From contig OY776121.1 in assembly GCA_963675135.1 (NCBI GenBank), positions 61,525,265 to 61,589,264 of the forward strand: a stretch of 64,000 nt of DNA. The letters are read 5' to 3'. The notes beneath the pieces were generated by a model. It did no database searches. It worked only from the letters and a program-made list of their open reading frames with translations, and was not told where the DNA came from. This stretch comes from Galeopsis tetrahit. Its lineage: Eukaryota > Streptophyta > Magnoliopsida > Lamiales > Lamiaceae. Positions 46,650 through 58,683 of the stretch are shown here, piece by piece; the first letter of the stretch is position 1, and the number at the start of each line of letters is the position of its first letter. The position numbers were made by a program, and so were the translations under genes.

Positions 46650-47632
46650 TAATCTAAATGAAATCAATCACATTCAGCTTCCAGTCAACATGTGAGTTTT
46701 TCGGTGATGGAAACCTCTCGTTACTATCTTTCCATCTCTAATTAGATTTTTTTTTCCAATTGAGTATTTAATTTTCTAAACTGATATTTTTTTTTTCTGT
46801 ATTTTCACGTACCACTATAATCTATGATACATGTCAGTAAAATGTGTATTGAAACAGATAATCTCATTTCCCTAGTTAAAATTTAAGTAACGACATGCTA
46901 AAATAGATATTTAAAAATATATGTAATCGTACTAAACATTTATTACTGATCCGTACGGAAAATTCGATACGAATCGAAACAGATTTTCAGATTTTCAGTT
47001 ACAACGAATCGAACCGTAACGAATCGGAACAACGATAAGTAGATTTTATTCTAATCTAACACTAGACAAAATGTAATAAGATAATATAAACAAAAATCAA
47101 TAATTTAACGACATTAATAGAATACTCAAAATTAGGTCAATAATAATTAGACATTTGTAATATGCTACTATATCTTAGTTCGAGTGGGGCATAGTTCGAT
47201 GTAAAGGTTAGTTTAAAATATAGAAATTAGGCAATTCAGTTTTACACTTTTACAATTATTGTTGCTATTTTTAGTATTTGATACAAAATTTTGCTATTTT
47301 TAGTACTATTATTGCTATTATTAGATATAAATATTTACTTATTTAATAGGTTGAAATTAGTATAGTATATTGAGACAATTTATATAACACCAGATTTTTA
47401 TTTTTTGGAAGAAAAATATAACACCAGATTGAGTGTATTAATATATTATTCCTCTTTGTGTTAGATTTATTATTTAATGCTGATGATAGGTTGAGATAAC
47501 AAAGTAAAAATATAAGATGGTCTGATTTAATAATAAATGAAGATAATATAGATTGAGATAATATAATGGAATAATAAATGAAGATAATAATAGATTGAGG
47601 GTTTGTTTGGTTTACTAGACATATTATCATAT
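46650..47632. other. AT-rich intergenic sequence
   Basis: Contains repeated CGAATCGAA-type motifs at 46965-47035 and no coding sequence. Confidence 0.45.
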
Positions 47633-47635
47633 TTA

Positions 47636-48655
47636 GGAGGGTGTATTTAATTGAGATTCTGTTTGATTTTTTTGGACTTTAAAAAGTCAGTGGATTTAGA
47701 AAATCCATAGACTCTATGGAGAGTTTGACGGACTTTTTTATTGATTTATATGGATTCTCATAGATTTGACATGATTCTAAAATACACATTTTTTTATTTA
47801 TTTAAATGGATTTCCATAAACTACGCTTCTAAAACTATTGATGCAAACGTATATCGAACACACTTATATATAAAAAAAATTATCTAAATTATTTATAAAA
47901 AATATAAAAAATATATCTTCATTATTATTAGCAATACTGGTTCTCAATGCATTAGGGCGATGCTAATCCAGTCCAAGCTAATACTTGTGTTTGAAATGGG
48001 AACTTGTGATTTGAAAATACCAAAAATTCTCTCAATTACATTTCTTAATGATGCATGACGAAGAAGAAAGATTGAATAATTGCATTCATAGGGTGACGAC
48101 CACGTATGGGGGATTGACGTCGATTACTGGAGTGATGACCTTGATATTGCTAACATAACGATATACTATAATTTTTAAAGAAAAAATATAATTTTAAAAT
48201 ACAGTTTTCACGATAATAATAATGATGGTGAAGAATATGTGATGCTTATTGAAGAACATGGTTATTTTATTTCGTTTGAAGAAGAGCAGGAAGATTCGTT
48301 TGAGGAAGATGAACAACTTTTCGATTTTATAAACTATGAGGCTGTTTAGGATTTTATGGATCTAAATACACTACTTTCTTCTCTTTCAGAGTTTCTGAGA
48401 GAATCCATTGAAATCTCTACTTTTTAGAAGAGATTTTGAATAGTGAAATTTATTTATATTTTTTAAGGAGAATCCAACGAAATCCATAGAGTATTAAAAT
48501 CCATAGATGGTTGAATACCTAAAAATTTCTAAAGACTTTTTAAAATCCGTATTGAATACCTCAAAATTTTGAAAGACTTTTAAAAATCCGGATTGAATAC
48601 CCCAAATTTTAAAAATCCAAAAAAATCCAACAGAGTCTCAATTGAATACACCCCC
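47636..48655. mobile_element. PIF/Harbinger-like element, 1.0 kb, non-autonomous
   Basis: Left GGAGGGTGTATTTAATTGAG and right in reverse GGGGGTGTATTCAATTGAGA, flanked by the 3-bp duplication TTA (47633-47635, 48656-48658). Subterminal repeats of AAATCC...GAATACC at 48490-48600. An acidic-looking stretch at 48230-48350 may be leftover coding sequence but is not recognisable. Confidence 0.85.
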
Positions 48656-48989
48656 TTAGTGAAATTGCACTGTTTGATTTTTATTTTTTTTTGAATTAGT
48701 GTATATGTTTGGATTAGTGGATTAAATTTTAAAATTAATAGTGATTAGTTGGTAATTGTCAATAATGCCACTTGTTTGTAATTTAATTTAATATGTATAG
48801 CTTTTTTTTAAAAAAAATTGGAGGACAAATTTGGAATTTCACGTCTACTCCTAATTCTTTTTTTAAAAAATGGGATAAATTTAATTCGGGTAGGGCTGCT
48901 GTGTACTCAAGTACACAGTGTACTTGAGTCCAGCTATATAGGAAATATAAATTATATATAGGATAAATAATAAATTTTTTATCAAAAGT

Positions 48990-49070
48990 CATTGTAGCCT
49001 AGTGGTTGTCTTTGGGTTGCTTTTCCACCATGTCTCAAGTTCAAATCCCACTTCTAACTATTTTCGGAAT
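48990..49070 (+). mobile_element. SINE-like tRNA-derived head
   Basis: TAGCCTAGTGG (box A consensus fit) and AGTTCAAATCC (box B-like) lie about 43 bases apart. The stretch lacks a tRNA cloverleaf and a CCA-ready end, so it is a SINE-type remnant rather than a tRNA gene. Confidence 0.5.
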
Positions 49071-49089
49071 TTTATACTTAACTTGCTCC

Positions 49090-49438
49090 CATCCTTCTTC
49101 TTCGTTCCTTTGCCTAAGCAAATCCTTGAGGTCCATCTTTTCTCGGTAGGGAAGTTGAAAATAGACCACTTGAAATTGGCTTATCAGAATAGAAAATGGC
49201 TCCATCCTTCTTTGGCTTATCAGAATAGAAAATGGCTCCATCCTTCTTCTTCGTTCCTTTGCCTAAGCAAATCCTTGAGGTCCATCTTTTCTCGGTAGGG
49301 AAGTTGAAAATAGACCACTTGAAATTGGCTTATCAGAATAGAAAATGGCTTCCTAAGGTTTCCCCAGGGGGGAGTTGCCAAAAGCAAAATGCAAATAAGG
49401 TTTCCCCAGGGGGGAGTTGCCAAAAGCAAAATGCAAAT
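49090..49438. repeat. Local tandem duplications (149-bp offset and 42-bp unit)
   Basis: The block 49090-49200 is repeated at 49239-49349 with few or no changes. A 42-bp unit (AAGGTTTCCCCAGGGGGGAG...) occurs at 49355-49396 and again at 49397-49438. Confidence 0.9.
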
Positions 49439-49639
49439 AGATCGAAGGTACGCTGAGGAAAAGAAAAGGAACTTTCATCAACTTGCATGTGTTAAGCATA
49501 ACACTACGTTTGTTTACAAATCGGCTAGGCCGACTAAAAACCGGGTTTTTGGCATAGTTTAAAGGTCGATTCTCGAAAATGCTTATTTAAGATAATAGTT
49601 GAAAAGCTAACCTCCAAATGTTAGATCTAAAGGCATAAT

Positions 49640-50215
49640 ATCATTAATTTTCATTAATATATAACTTACACTTTTCATTAATTAATAAATAACAGTTTTT
49701 TTATACATTATAAAAAAAAATTATTATTAATTTTACACGTTTTATTATTTTTTTACTTGCACTTTTATTACTATTAATGATATTATTAGTAAGTACAAAT
49801 AAACAAAAGGTGTATCATTAGCATACACTTTTCAGTTATAATATTATACACTTTTCAATTATAACAATATACATTTTTCATTAATATATAACTTACACTT
49901 TTCATTAATAGAACATACACTTTTTAGTTATAATAACATACACTTTTCATTAAATAGATCATACACTTTACAATAGATCATACACTTTGCAGTTATAATA
50001 ACATACACTTTTCATTAATAGATCATACACTTTGCAGTTATAATAACATACACTTTTCATTAATAGATCATACACTTACACTTTTCAGTTATAATATCAT
50101 ACACTTTTCAATTATAATATCATACACTTTTTAGTCAATGTTGCACTTTTCAATATAGTAACATACATTTTTTATTAAAAAAACAAAGATACACTTTTTA
50201 GTTATAATACATACA
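49640..50215. repeat. AT-rich minisatellite (~45-bp unit)
   Basis: Repeated CATACACTTTTCATTAATAG and CATACACTTTGCAGTTATAA segments; near-perfect units start at about 50001 and 50046. Confidence 0.75.
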
Positions 50216-50500
50216 CTTTTAAAAAAAAAAAATCGAAAAAAAAATTTTAAAAAAAATTGAAAAAAAAAATCGAAAAAAAAAAATCAAAGTTTGACCGTTG
50301 ACCGGTCAACGGTCAACATTTGACTAGTAAAAGTCTACTCAAGTACATGGTGTACTTGAGTACATACAAGACTTTGGCATTTAACTCACATCCATGCTTG
50401 GACTATTTTTCATGCCAAATGAGGATAAAAGACAAAAAGTAAGAGAACCTTAATTTATTCTTGAGCTTTAAACCATCAATCCAAACATATAGTATAACAT

Positions 50501-51217
50501 TTGATTAATATTAGGAATATAATATTATAAAGATTTGTATCTTTTAATATTATGATTTATCTCTATCTTTTAGAATATTTGATGTAAATATTTATTCCTA
50601 TCTTGTAAATATAGATACACTCTGTATCTATAAATACCTCTCTTGTAAACACTTTACTTGTAAATATAGATACACTCTGTATCTATAAATACCTCTCTTG
50701 TAAACACTTTACTTTGTGAAGTAAAGTGTTTACAAGAGATACAGAGTGTATCTATATTTACAAGGTAGGAATAAATATTTACATCAAATATTCTAAAAGA
50801 TAGAGATAAATCATAATCCATCAAATATTCTAAAAGATAGAGATAAATCATAATCCCTCCATTTTTTTATATAAGATGTTTTAGAGAAATTTATTAGAAT
50901 TAAGAAAGAGTATGTTTTGACAAATATACCCTTAGATAATAAAGAAGGTTTTTAATTACATTAATTTCATTCCATAATACACATTAAATTTCAATTCTTA
51001 ACCGTTTTTAATTACATTAATTTCATTCCATAATACACATTAAATTTCAATTCTTTCCAAAGTTAAGGGAGGGCATAATTGGTATAAATATTGTAAAAAA
51101 TCTAAAACATCTTATATTTATGCACAAGAAAAAAAGTCTAAAACATCTTATAAAAAAAACAGAGGAAGTAATATTAAAAGATATAAATCTTTATAATATT
51201 ATATTCCTAATAATCAA
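50501..51217. repeat. Long palindrome split by a MITE
   Basis: Left arm 50501-50715 and right arm 50717-50852 plus 51169-51217 are inverted copies, beginning TTGATTAATATTAGGAATAT and ending in its reverse. The loop is nearly absent (centre about 50716, CTTTACTTTGTGAAGTAAAG). The left arm also has a tandem duplication with TATAAATACCTCTCTTGTAA. Each arm resembles an LTR with a TATA box. Confidence 0.85.
50853..51168. mobile_element. MITE inserted in the palindrome's right arm
   Basis: ATCCCTCCATTTTTTTATAT at the left, TATAAAAAAAACAGAGGAAG at the right, flanked by TA. Removing it restores pairing of the palindrome arms. Contains an internal duplication of GTTTTTAATTACATTAATTT (near 50948 and 51004). 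Confidence 0.8.
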
Positions 51218-51257
51218 GTGTGACAAAAAAATCTACTAATTTAACAAACCAAACCAA

Positions 51258-52611
51258 CCCTGAAATAAGTATTAATATATATATAATGGACAAATTAATA
51301 ATTGAATTAGTTTAATGTACAACGAGCTATTTACAAATTACAACTAGTCAAAGAGAAGATAAATAATTAAATTAATAATACTTCTTTCATATGGGGACAG
51401 TCTATACAAAACATAAAACTCTAATTTTAAATGGGATTAGTCGATCCTTAAATTAGATTCCCAATACTTCAAATAATAATAATAATAATAATACTTTTCA
51501 TTCACCAAACTTTTACATAAGTTTAAAGAAGAAGAAAATGAATAAAATAGAAAGATAAAATATGAACATTGGTTCATTTATGAATAAAATAATTGTACAT
51601 TAATAAATTAATGACAATTTAAATAATTATATAATGGTTGAAATGTTGAGATAAACGATGATTTTCACTTCAGATGTAGTCTATTAATTTTTTAGCCAAA
51701 AATTACTATTAAATCATTAAAAAATAAAATAGATTAATTGGTCATTCAATTTTAAGAATTTCAATTATCCAGAACAAAGGCTTACTCAATTTTGATTGGT
51801 TCGGATTTCAATTTTAAGAATTTCAATTAACTGATTGTAGCATTTTGGCTCCTATACTGTCATTGGGATAACAAAATAATAATAGATGAAAATGAAATAA
51901 TATAGTTTAATAATGATTTGAGATAATTATCCAATACTTAATAATAAATTTGAAATGATTATCATATATATATATATATATATTTTTTAATTTGATTATC
52001 ATATATATTATGTAATACTCTTCCATCCCGACAAGACTTGCATGCAAAAATCGTCATATATAGTGTAGCTACAAATACGATTCGCAATCGTCATAGAGTA
52101 CTATATATGTGTTTAAATAGAAATAGCTATTGAACAAAAAATATCTTTTACGATTCAGATAGTAACTGCTTTATCGGAGGGGGCGATAAAATACACTATT
52201 GTAAAATTTGTGGTAGTCGAAATGACATTCCCTCACTACATTACAATACTTCCCTCAATACAATACAGGAGTCGCTTTGATCTAATTTATCATAGTTCTC
52301 ATACGTTTCTCTCTCAAATTCATGACGGTTTCATATTCATTTCCTTTTTATCTATATCATCTTTTCGCATCTTCTGCTTTACTTTTACTTAAATTGTAAA
52401 TGGACTTAAAGAATTGTGTTTATTTATTGAGTAACACTAGTGTGAAATATTTATTTTTATATAATAGTAACGCAAAGATCTAATGATAACGACAAATTTG
52501 TTTTGCCTATTCAAGAATTTTTGGATTTTTTTTTGACATGGTTTGACACGTTTGAAATTCGCGAATTTTTATTTCATTTACTTTAATTATATATATATAT
52601 ATATATATATA
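51258..52611. other. AT-rich intergenic sequence
   Basis: Microsatellites (AAT)n near 51474 and (TA)n near 51965 and 52590. No gene. Confidence 0.5.
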
Positions 52612-53360
52612 GTGACGGAACCAGGAAATTTCAATAGGGGCGATTAACATTACTTAGATAAAATAATAGGAGTATGTACTTATTATACTCACTGAAATTT
52701 AAATGATAAAAATGTCTATGCATTTCATTAAATTAAATTGAACAAGTTGTCTTTCATTTTATTTTAAAGTTTTGATAGTTCGATTCAAAATGAAGCAAAA
52801 CAATTTAAAAATTGCTAAAATATTTTGCAATTCTTAGTAAAAACTTAGATAATAATTCTGAAATACACCATCACTCTATTGAAGAAATAATTTATTTTTT
52901 GAGTATTAAGAAATAATTTTAAATAAAAAACACGTGAAAAAATATATTACTCATTTCAAATTTTGTATGCAAGCATTTATTTTTTATTTGTCTATACTTA
53001 ATATGTATGTGTCAAGAAATAAAAATAATATTTTTATTTTTATATATCAAAAAATTTCATTTAAATTTTAATATTAAAATATAAGATTAAAAAATAGATA
53101 CAAAGGTGAAATTAATAAGAAAAAAAAGATTTTGAACTAGAGTGATTTGAGAAAAAATAGACTAGACCAATCATTTTGTGACATGTGGCACCTAAAATGT
53201 TTATAAATATATGATAATTAAGATAAGATTAAGATATATATGATGAGAATAATTATTATCACATAATATACAGAGTATATAATTATTATAAAATATTTAT
53301 CATATATATAAAAATTGGTAGGGGGCCAGTGAACCCCTGGCCCCAACGTGGCACCGTCCC
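52612..53360. mobile_element. Degenerate element inserted in a TA microsatellite
   Basis: Left GTGACGGAACCAGG and right in reverse GGGACGGTGCCACG share a GACGG core. Both ends abut (TA)n runs (52588-52611 and 53361-53380). The GGGGCCAGGGGTTCACTGGC-type motif (reverse) near the right end is common in plant elements; type uncertain. Confidence 0.5.
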
Positions 53361-53380
53361 TATATATATATATATATATA

Positions 53381-53928
53381 TTTTTTTTTTTTTGTATGAA
53401 ATGTGTTGTCTGTTTGATTAAAATTAAAATTGATTTAAGTTGAATGTTAGTTTAGAATTTTTACTCATCAGTGTTTTGATTTAATCAAATACTACATTAA
53501 TTATTCAGAATTATTTCCATATCGAATCGGGTACATATATAGGATAATTTTGTTTTCCCTAAACTAATTAGTAGAATTTATTTATACGGTATTATCGAAA
53601 GATGATGACGATTAGTATTTAGTAGGCCTTTTAATTTTCATCATCTTCTAATGGGTTCTTCTATTTTATTATCGAGTTGATCTGCTCGTTTATATATTAT
53701 GGCAAATCATTTGCGATTAATTGTATGTGAGATAGCTCACTGCTCATAATAATATTTTTTTAGATGTACAACAATATTTTAATATTAATATAATAAGTTA
53801 AGTATTAAATTTCGTTTAAAAAAAAATATATGTACACTTATTGTACGGTGCAACATGTGCAATTTTAACTTATTTTAATAGTATGTCATATGACCCGTAA
53901 AGTTAAAAAACGGAGTAAAAAATATTAG
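53381..53928. other. AT-rich intergenic sequence
   Basis: Nothing recognised. Confidence 0.45.
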
Positions 53929-54669
53929 GTCATGTACATAACACTTGTGCATCTGTATGCACCATACCCCTAATTTTAATTTTATTATTTTATTTATATT
54001 TTACATATACCCACTAATTTAATAAGTTCACCCCCTTAAATCATATTTTTATTATAGTTATCTGCACCCACTCATTTTATGAATTCACCCATCAAATCAT
54101 TTTTTTTACAACTACGATCACTCATTTTATGAGTTCACCCCCAAATTATTTTTTTACCACAATTATCTGCACCTGTTCATTTTATGAGTTCACCCCCATA
54201 TTATATTTATACTACAGTTATCTGCACCCACTCACTTTATGAGTCCACCCCAAATTATCTGCACACACTCATTTTATTAGTTCACCTTCAAATATTTTTT
54301 AAAAAAAAATTACATTTAAAAAACTATATTATCTTTTTATTAATTTACACAAAATATAATAAAATCAACCCTAATTTATACATTTACAATTTGCAGCCGA
54401 GTTACTGTCTATTCACCACTAAATCACCCATGTTTTTAAAAATAAAATCCTAAAAATATAATTAAAAAAAACTATCCAAATTAGTCTCAAATCTCAATTT
54501 TTTTTCTTTTTAATTTTTTTTTCCATTTTCAGTTTTTATTCTAAACTTTTTTTTTTCTTCTCAATTTTTTTTCTTTTTTAATTTTTTTTCCAGCTTTTTT
54601 TTTCTTTAGTATTTTTCAAAATTTTAATATAAAATAATATTATATGTATGATTTTATTATAGTCGCTAA

Positions 54670-55270
54670 TACAATAAGTAATAACCAGTAATACTATAAA
54701 CAATAATCAGTAATACCATTAACAATAATTAATAATATCTTATACAATAACAAATAATTGCACACACCTAATTATATTCAATAATACCAAAATCAATTAT
54801 TAGTAATACCACAAACAGTAATCGGTAATACCATTAATATTAATTAGTAAAATTTTATACAACAACAAATAATTTCACACATCTAATTATATAAAGTAAT
54901 ACCAAAAAATAATTATCAGTAATACCATGAAGGCATGAACAGTAATTAGTAATACCATGAACATTGATCATTAATATCTTATACAATAACAAATAATTTC
55001 ACAAATTAAATTATATTCAGTAATACCAAAAACAATTATCAGTAATACCATAAATAATAATATATAATATCATAAATAATAATAATAATAATCAGTAATG
55101 CCTTAAGCAATAAAAAATAATTTCACACAATCAGTAATACCACAAACAATAACCACTAATACCACAATTAATAATCAATAATACCGTAATCAATAATCAT
55201 TAATATTAATTCAATAGTGTATTAATAGTAATACCACAATCAATAAATAATAATACCAATACTAATAACA
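54670..55270. repeat. Degenerate AATACCA/AATAAT satellite-like array
   Basis: Dozens of CAGTAATACCATAAACAATA-type units of varying length inside the long-TIR element. Confidence 0.8.
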
Positions 55271-55289
55271 ATAATATCATAAAAAGTGG

Positions 55290-55900
55290 AGGGAGTGCAG
55301 ATCAGGGTGTATTGAAGAAAATAGGGGGTGCACATTACCAAGCCCAGTTGAAGAGAACCCTAGCCAAATAAAAGGGCACCCTAGGTCAGCAGTCGACGCT
55401 TGAGATTTCATCGACAAGGTCACCGGCTCCGAGTGCTGGCCGATCAGAGATCCATCGACAACATACTCATAGTCCTCCGTCGGACCGTCGTCAACCGGAG
55501 GAAGAAGCTGCGCAGGAGCATGGTGAAGAAGACGAAGCAATGTAGCTTCGATTTGGACAAAGATGAACAATGAGAGCGAAGCGGCATCGACCTGAGTGTT
55601 GCAGGCGAGCGCCATTGATGTCGGAGAAGCTCCTGGATCGCAAACACAAAAGAGATTGATCGAAGCAGTCGCGTCGATGGTCGAAAAGGTTTTCGGCCGC
55701 CATGGATCGTGGCCGAGATGGAAGATGATGTCGATAGTCATTGAATTGAAGAATCTCGATTGCGATTTGAGAAGGGGTCTTGGGCTTCAGCGTCCGGGAC
55801 GGAAGCGCCGCCGTGGAAGGGGTGGTCGGATATGGTGGTAGTTGGTTCACCCACCGACCGACATGGATTTTCGACAGGTCCTTTACTCATCAAATTAAAA
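55290..55900. other. GC-rich gene-like core of the long-TIR element
   Basis: Composition contrasts with the AT-rich arms. The longest frame (- strand, 55277-55741, 154 residues) contains no recognised domain and overlaps other open frames, so I do not call a gene. It may be a captured gene fragment. Confidence 0.4.
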
Positions 55901-57172
55901 TTGAAATTCTGATGCCTCGTCGATCGACTATAATAAAATCATACCTATAATATTATTTTTTATTAAGATTAAAAAAATATATATGAAAAAAATGAAAAAG
56001 AAAGACAAGAAAAAAAAATAAAAGAAAAAAAAACGAAGAAATAAAAAATTTGGAAAAAAAATGAAAATGGGAAGAAAAAAGGAAAAGATGATGAGAAAAA
56101 ATTTTAAAAGAAAAAAATCGAGATGACTTGGTGGTGAATCGACGGTAACTCATAAAATGTGATTATTTTTTAAAAAATATTTTGGGATGAACTCATAAAA
56201 TGAGCGGGTGCAGATAATCGCGATAAAACAATAATTTGGGAGTTAACTCATAAAATGGTGGGTGCAGATAACCGTGGTAAAAAATGATTTGGGGGTGAAC
56301 TCATAAAGTGAGCGAGTACAAATAACGTGGTAAAAAAAGATTTGGGGGTGAACTCATTAAATGTGCAAGTGCAGATAATTATAGTAAAAAATAATTCAAA
56401 AGGTGAACTAACTTAATGAATGGGTGCAAATAATTTAAAATTGAGGTATGCACCATACATGCGAGTGCATACAAGTATTTGACGTCATGTAAATAAAATT
56501 ATTAATTTGTATGTAGAAAAATATTGCTACTTTTTTGTATACAAAATTAATGGTTCCGCGAAAAAACAAAACAAAACAAAAAATATTTTAAATTGAGTCA
56601 ATATTTTAAACGGAGTATTTTTTAAAAAACAAAAGTACTATCGATCATTTGTTTTAAAATTATTACTACATTCATACTGGAGACTAATAAAGTGTCGCTT
56701 TAAAAGCCTTTTATGATTTTGAGGGTGGTAAGGTACGAAGGTGTTGTCCAAACAATCGTAATCTATATATATATATATATATATATATGATTTTATTAGT
56801 TAGTCAAATAACATTAAATTCCGATTGTTAGATGTAATTAATTTAGTCGGCGTACGAATCCTTGTAGTACTTACTATTACTTAGGTCACAAAAATAGCTG
56901 AACATGTGTAGTGATGATTAATCAATATAGCAACTAATCGTGAAAAAAGAAGGTGACATGCAAGTAAAAACGTGATTTTTTGTTGAATTGAAATGCACAA
57001 ACACAAATAAAAATACAATTGCATTGATATATATAACGTGATAATTCGATGAATATTACAAATAAAAATTGAGCTGAGAATGAGAGGTTATTCGATCCAG
57101 TACTTGAAATTCATTTAATTGGTAGCTAGGACTAATGGAATTAATTTAACTATGTTGACGCTCAAAAATATA

Positions 57173-57254
57173 CTCCCTCCCTACCAAAAAAATAATTCAT
57201 TCGTTAAAATTCGTGTCTAATAATTTTGTGTTATTAAGTAGGGAACAGAGAGAG
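57173..57254. mobile_element. Short Stowaway-like hairpin
   Basis: CTCCCTCCCTACC at the left, GGGAACAGAGAGAG at the right, flanked by TA, 82 bp. The sequence 56492-57172 holds only AT-rich DNA and a (TA)n run. Confidence 0.6.
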
Positions 57255-57592
57255 TAGTATTTTTTTGGTGAGATATATTCTTATACGGTTATGGTTATGG
57301 TTAGGTTCGTAGTTTACCAATGCTATGCCCGTATATTAAAGAATTTTAATTTATATTATGTTTTTTATATTTTTTTTGTTTTTATAGTTTATAAATTAAA
57401 TAAAAAATAATAATTTATATATATCTACAAAATATTAATAAAATAAAAAAGTATGGTTTTATTTATTAAAAATAAAATTAATACTATAAAATTACAAATT
57501 TCAAAATGCTTCTTTGTACGCATCATTTGGTGTACGCTTGTATGTTTTTCCATTTGAATCGAGACAAATAATTTTCAATATATATATATATT

Positions 57593-57690
57593 TTTTGAAT
57601 TACATTAAATACCCACCCCTTTTCCCCTCCCCATGGGTCAGGATCTAAAATCTAGGTAGTGGTACTCTAACCACTTGAACTATCCAACTT
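57593..57690 (-). mobile_element. SINE-like tRNA-derived fragment
   Basis: Read on the minus strand it begins GGATAGTTCAAGTGGTTAGA, a good box A context, and a degraded box B-like AGATCCTGACC follows. No duplication found. Confidence 0.4.
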
Positions 57691-58137
57691 CGTGTTATTG
57701 CTCTTTACTCTAAAAGTTGAAACACATGTTTGAAAAGATATATACACACTTAATATCGAAAGCGATTGACCTTAACTTTTAATTATTGTCATAACATAAC
57801 ACAATATAATAGGAAATCATCTTTTTTGAAAGTTAACAAGAGATGTGACATGTGAAACGCTCGGGATATGATTATTTTGGGATTTTGAAATTCGAATTTT
57901 AAAATTTAGTGGATTTCAAAATCCTAGTAACTTGTATGTTTTAAGTAGGTTTGAATTTAACTCTATGCTATAGTATGATCTATATATATATGCATGGTTT
58001 ATATCTATTTATAAAGTTGACTTTTGTAGAATTTATATATATTTATAGGAAATAATTTTAAAATTCTAATTTTAAATCTCCAAACAGAACATGAGTTAGA
58101 TTTCAAATCCCAAAACAAACATACTCTCAATGTCTTT

Positions 58138-58510
58138 CCTTTTTTTTTTTTTGAATCATGAACTTCAATTTATTTAATAGATGCAAGTACTATTCCATTG
58201 GCCTTCCACAATGTCCGGACTCTCTACCTAAAAATGATGATTCGGAAACATCTTAGTAGACTTAGCAAGTCTGTGTGCCTTCATGTTGGCCACTCGACTA
58301 ATCAAAACCATAGAAGAGGAAATAAACGAAGGTAAAAGACGCTTGCATGCGTCGATATCGATGATGTCCCCAAACACGGTTGCATGCCTCTCAGTCTCAG
58401 TCAAGTTCATTGTGTCCGCCACTAACTTGGTGTCAATTTTCACTATAATCCTCGTAAAGCTCGATTGTTTAATCCAAGATAATGTTTCAAAATCCCCATG
58501 TCATTATTGA
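58138..58510 (-). pseudogene. LINE-type RNase H-like fragment with poly(A) tail
   Basis: The minus-strand frame 58443-58228 reads CKRLLPSFISSSMVLISRVA then NMKAHRLAKSTKMF. This resembles the end of the RNase H-like (RVT_3) domain common in plant LINEs, where a basic HRLAK motif follows the last strand. A run of A on the minus strand (58140-58154) follows, as expected for a 5'-truncated LINE copy. The rest of the protein is missing. Confidence 0.55.
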
Positions 58511-58683
58511 GATGAATATTTTACTCAAAATTAATGTCATTTGTGTAAAATTGTGAATAATTAAAGTTAATTTTTGTTTTTATTATATTAAAAAATTGTG
58601 ATAATATGTTTATAAGTGTTTGAACTTAATTTAAAAAAAAAAACCAAAATTTTAAATGAAAAATAGGCTAAATAATTAAACAA

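Larger units (their letters stand above)
48899..50373. mobile_element. Candidate element with palindromic inverted ends
   Basis: Both ends carry an imperfect palindrome: GTACTCAAGTACACAGTGTA at the left; the right end in reverse reads GTACTCAAGTACACCATGTA. Together they form a ~30-bp inverted repeat. The interior contains a SINE-like head, local duplications and an AT-rich tandem array, but no gene. No target duplication was found. Confidence 0.5.
53937..56483. mobile_element. Long-TIR Mutator-like element with mirrored tandem arrays (2.5 kb)
   Basis: Flanked by the 8-bp duplication GTCATGTA (53929-53936, 56484-56491). The two ends are inverted copies over about 550-700 bases. From each end inward lie a terminal stretch with TGTATGCACCATACC or its counterpart, an array of ~55-bp GGGTGAACTCATAAAATGAG units (54000-54310 reversed; 56185-56440 direct), the AGGGTTGATTTTATTATATT segment (left only) and a poly-purine/pyrimidine stretch with the AATCATACATATAATATTAT motif. 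Between the arms are an array of CAGTAATACCA repeats (54670-55270) and a GC-rich core (55290-55900). No transposase seen. Confidence 0.75.

Noticed and set aside
48994..49060. tRNA gene
   Set aside because: Box A and box B fit, but there is no acceptor stem or anticodon stem pairing; a SINE head explains it better.
55277..55741. 154-residue minus-strand frame in the long-TIR element
   Set aside because: No recognisable domain, and overlapping frames of similar length exist on both strands; kept only as a GC-rich core.
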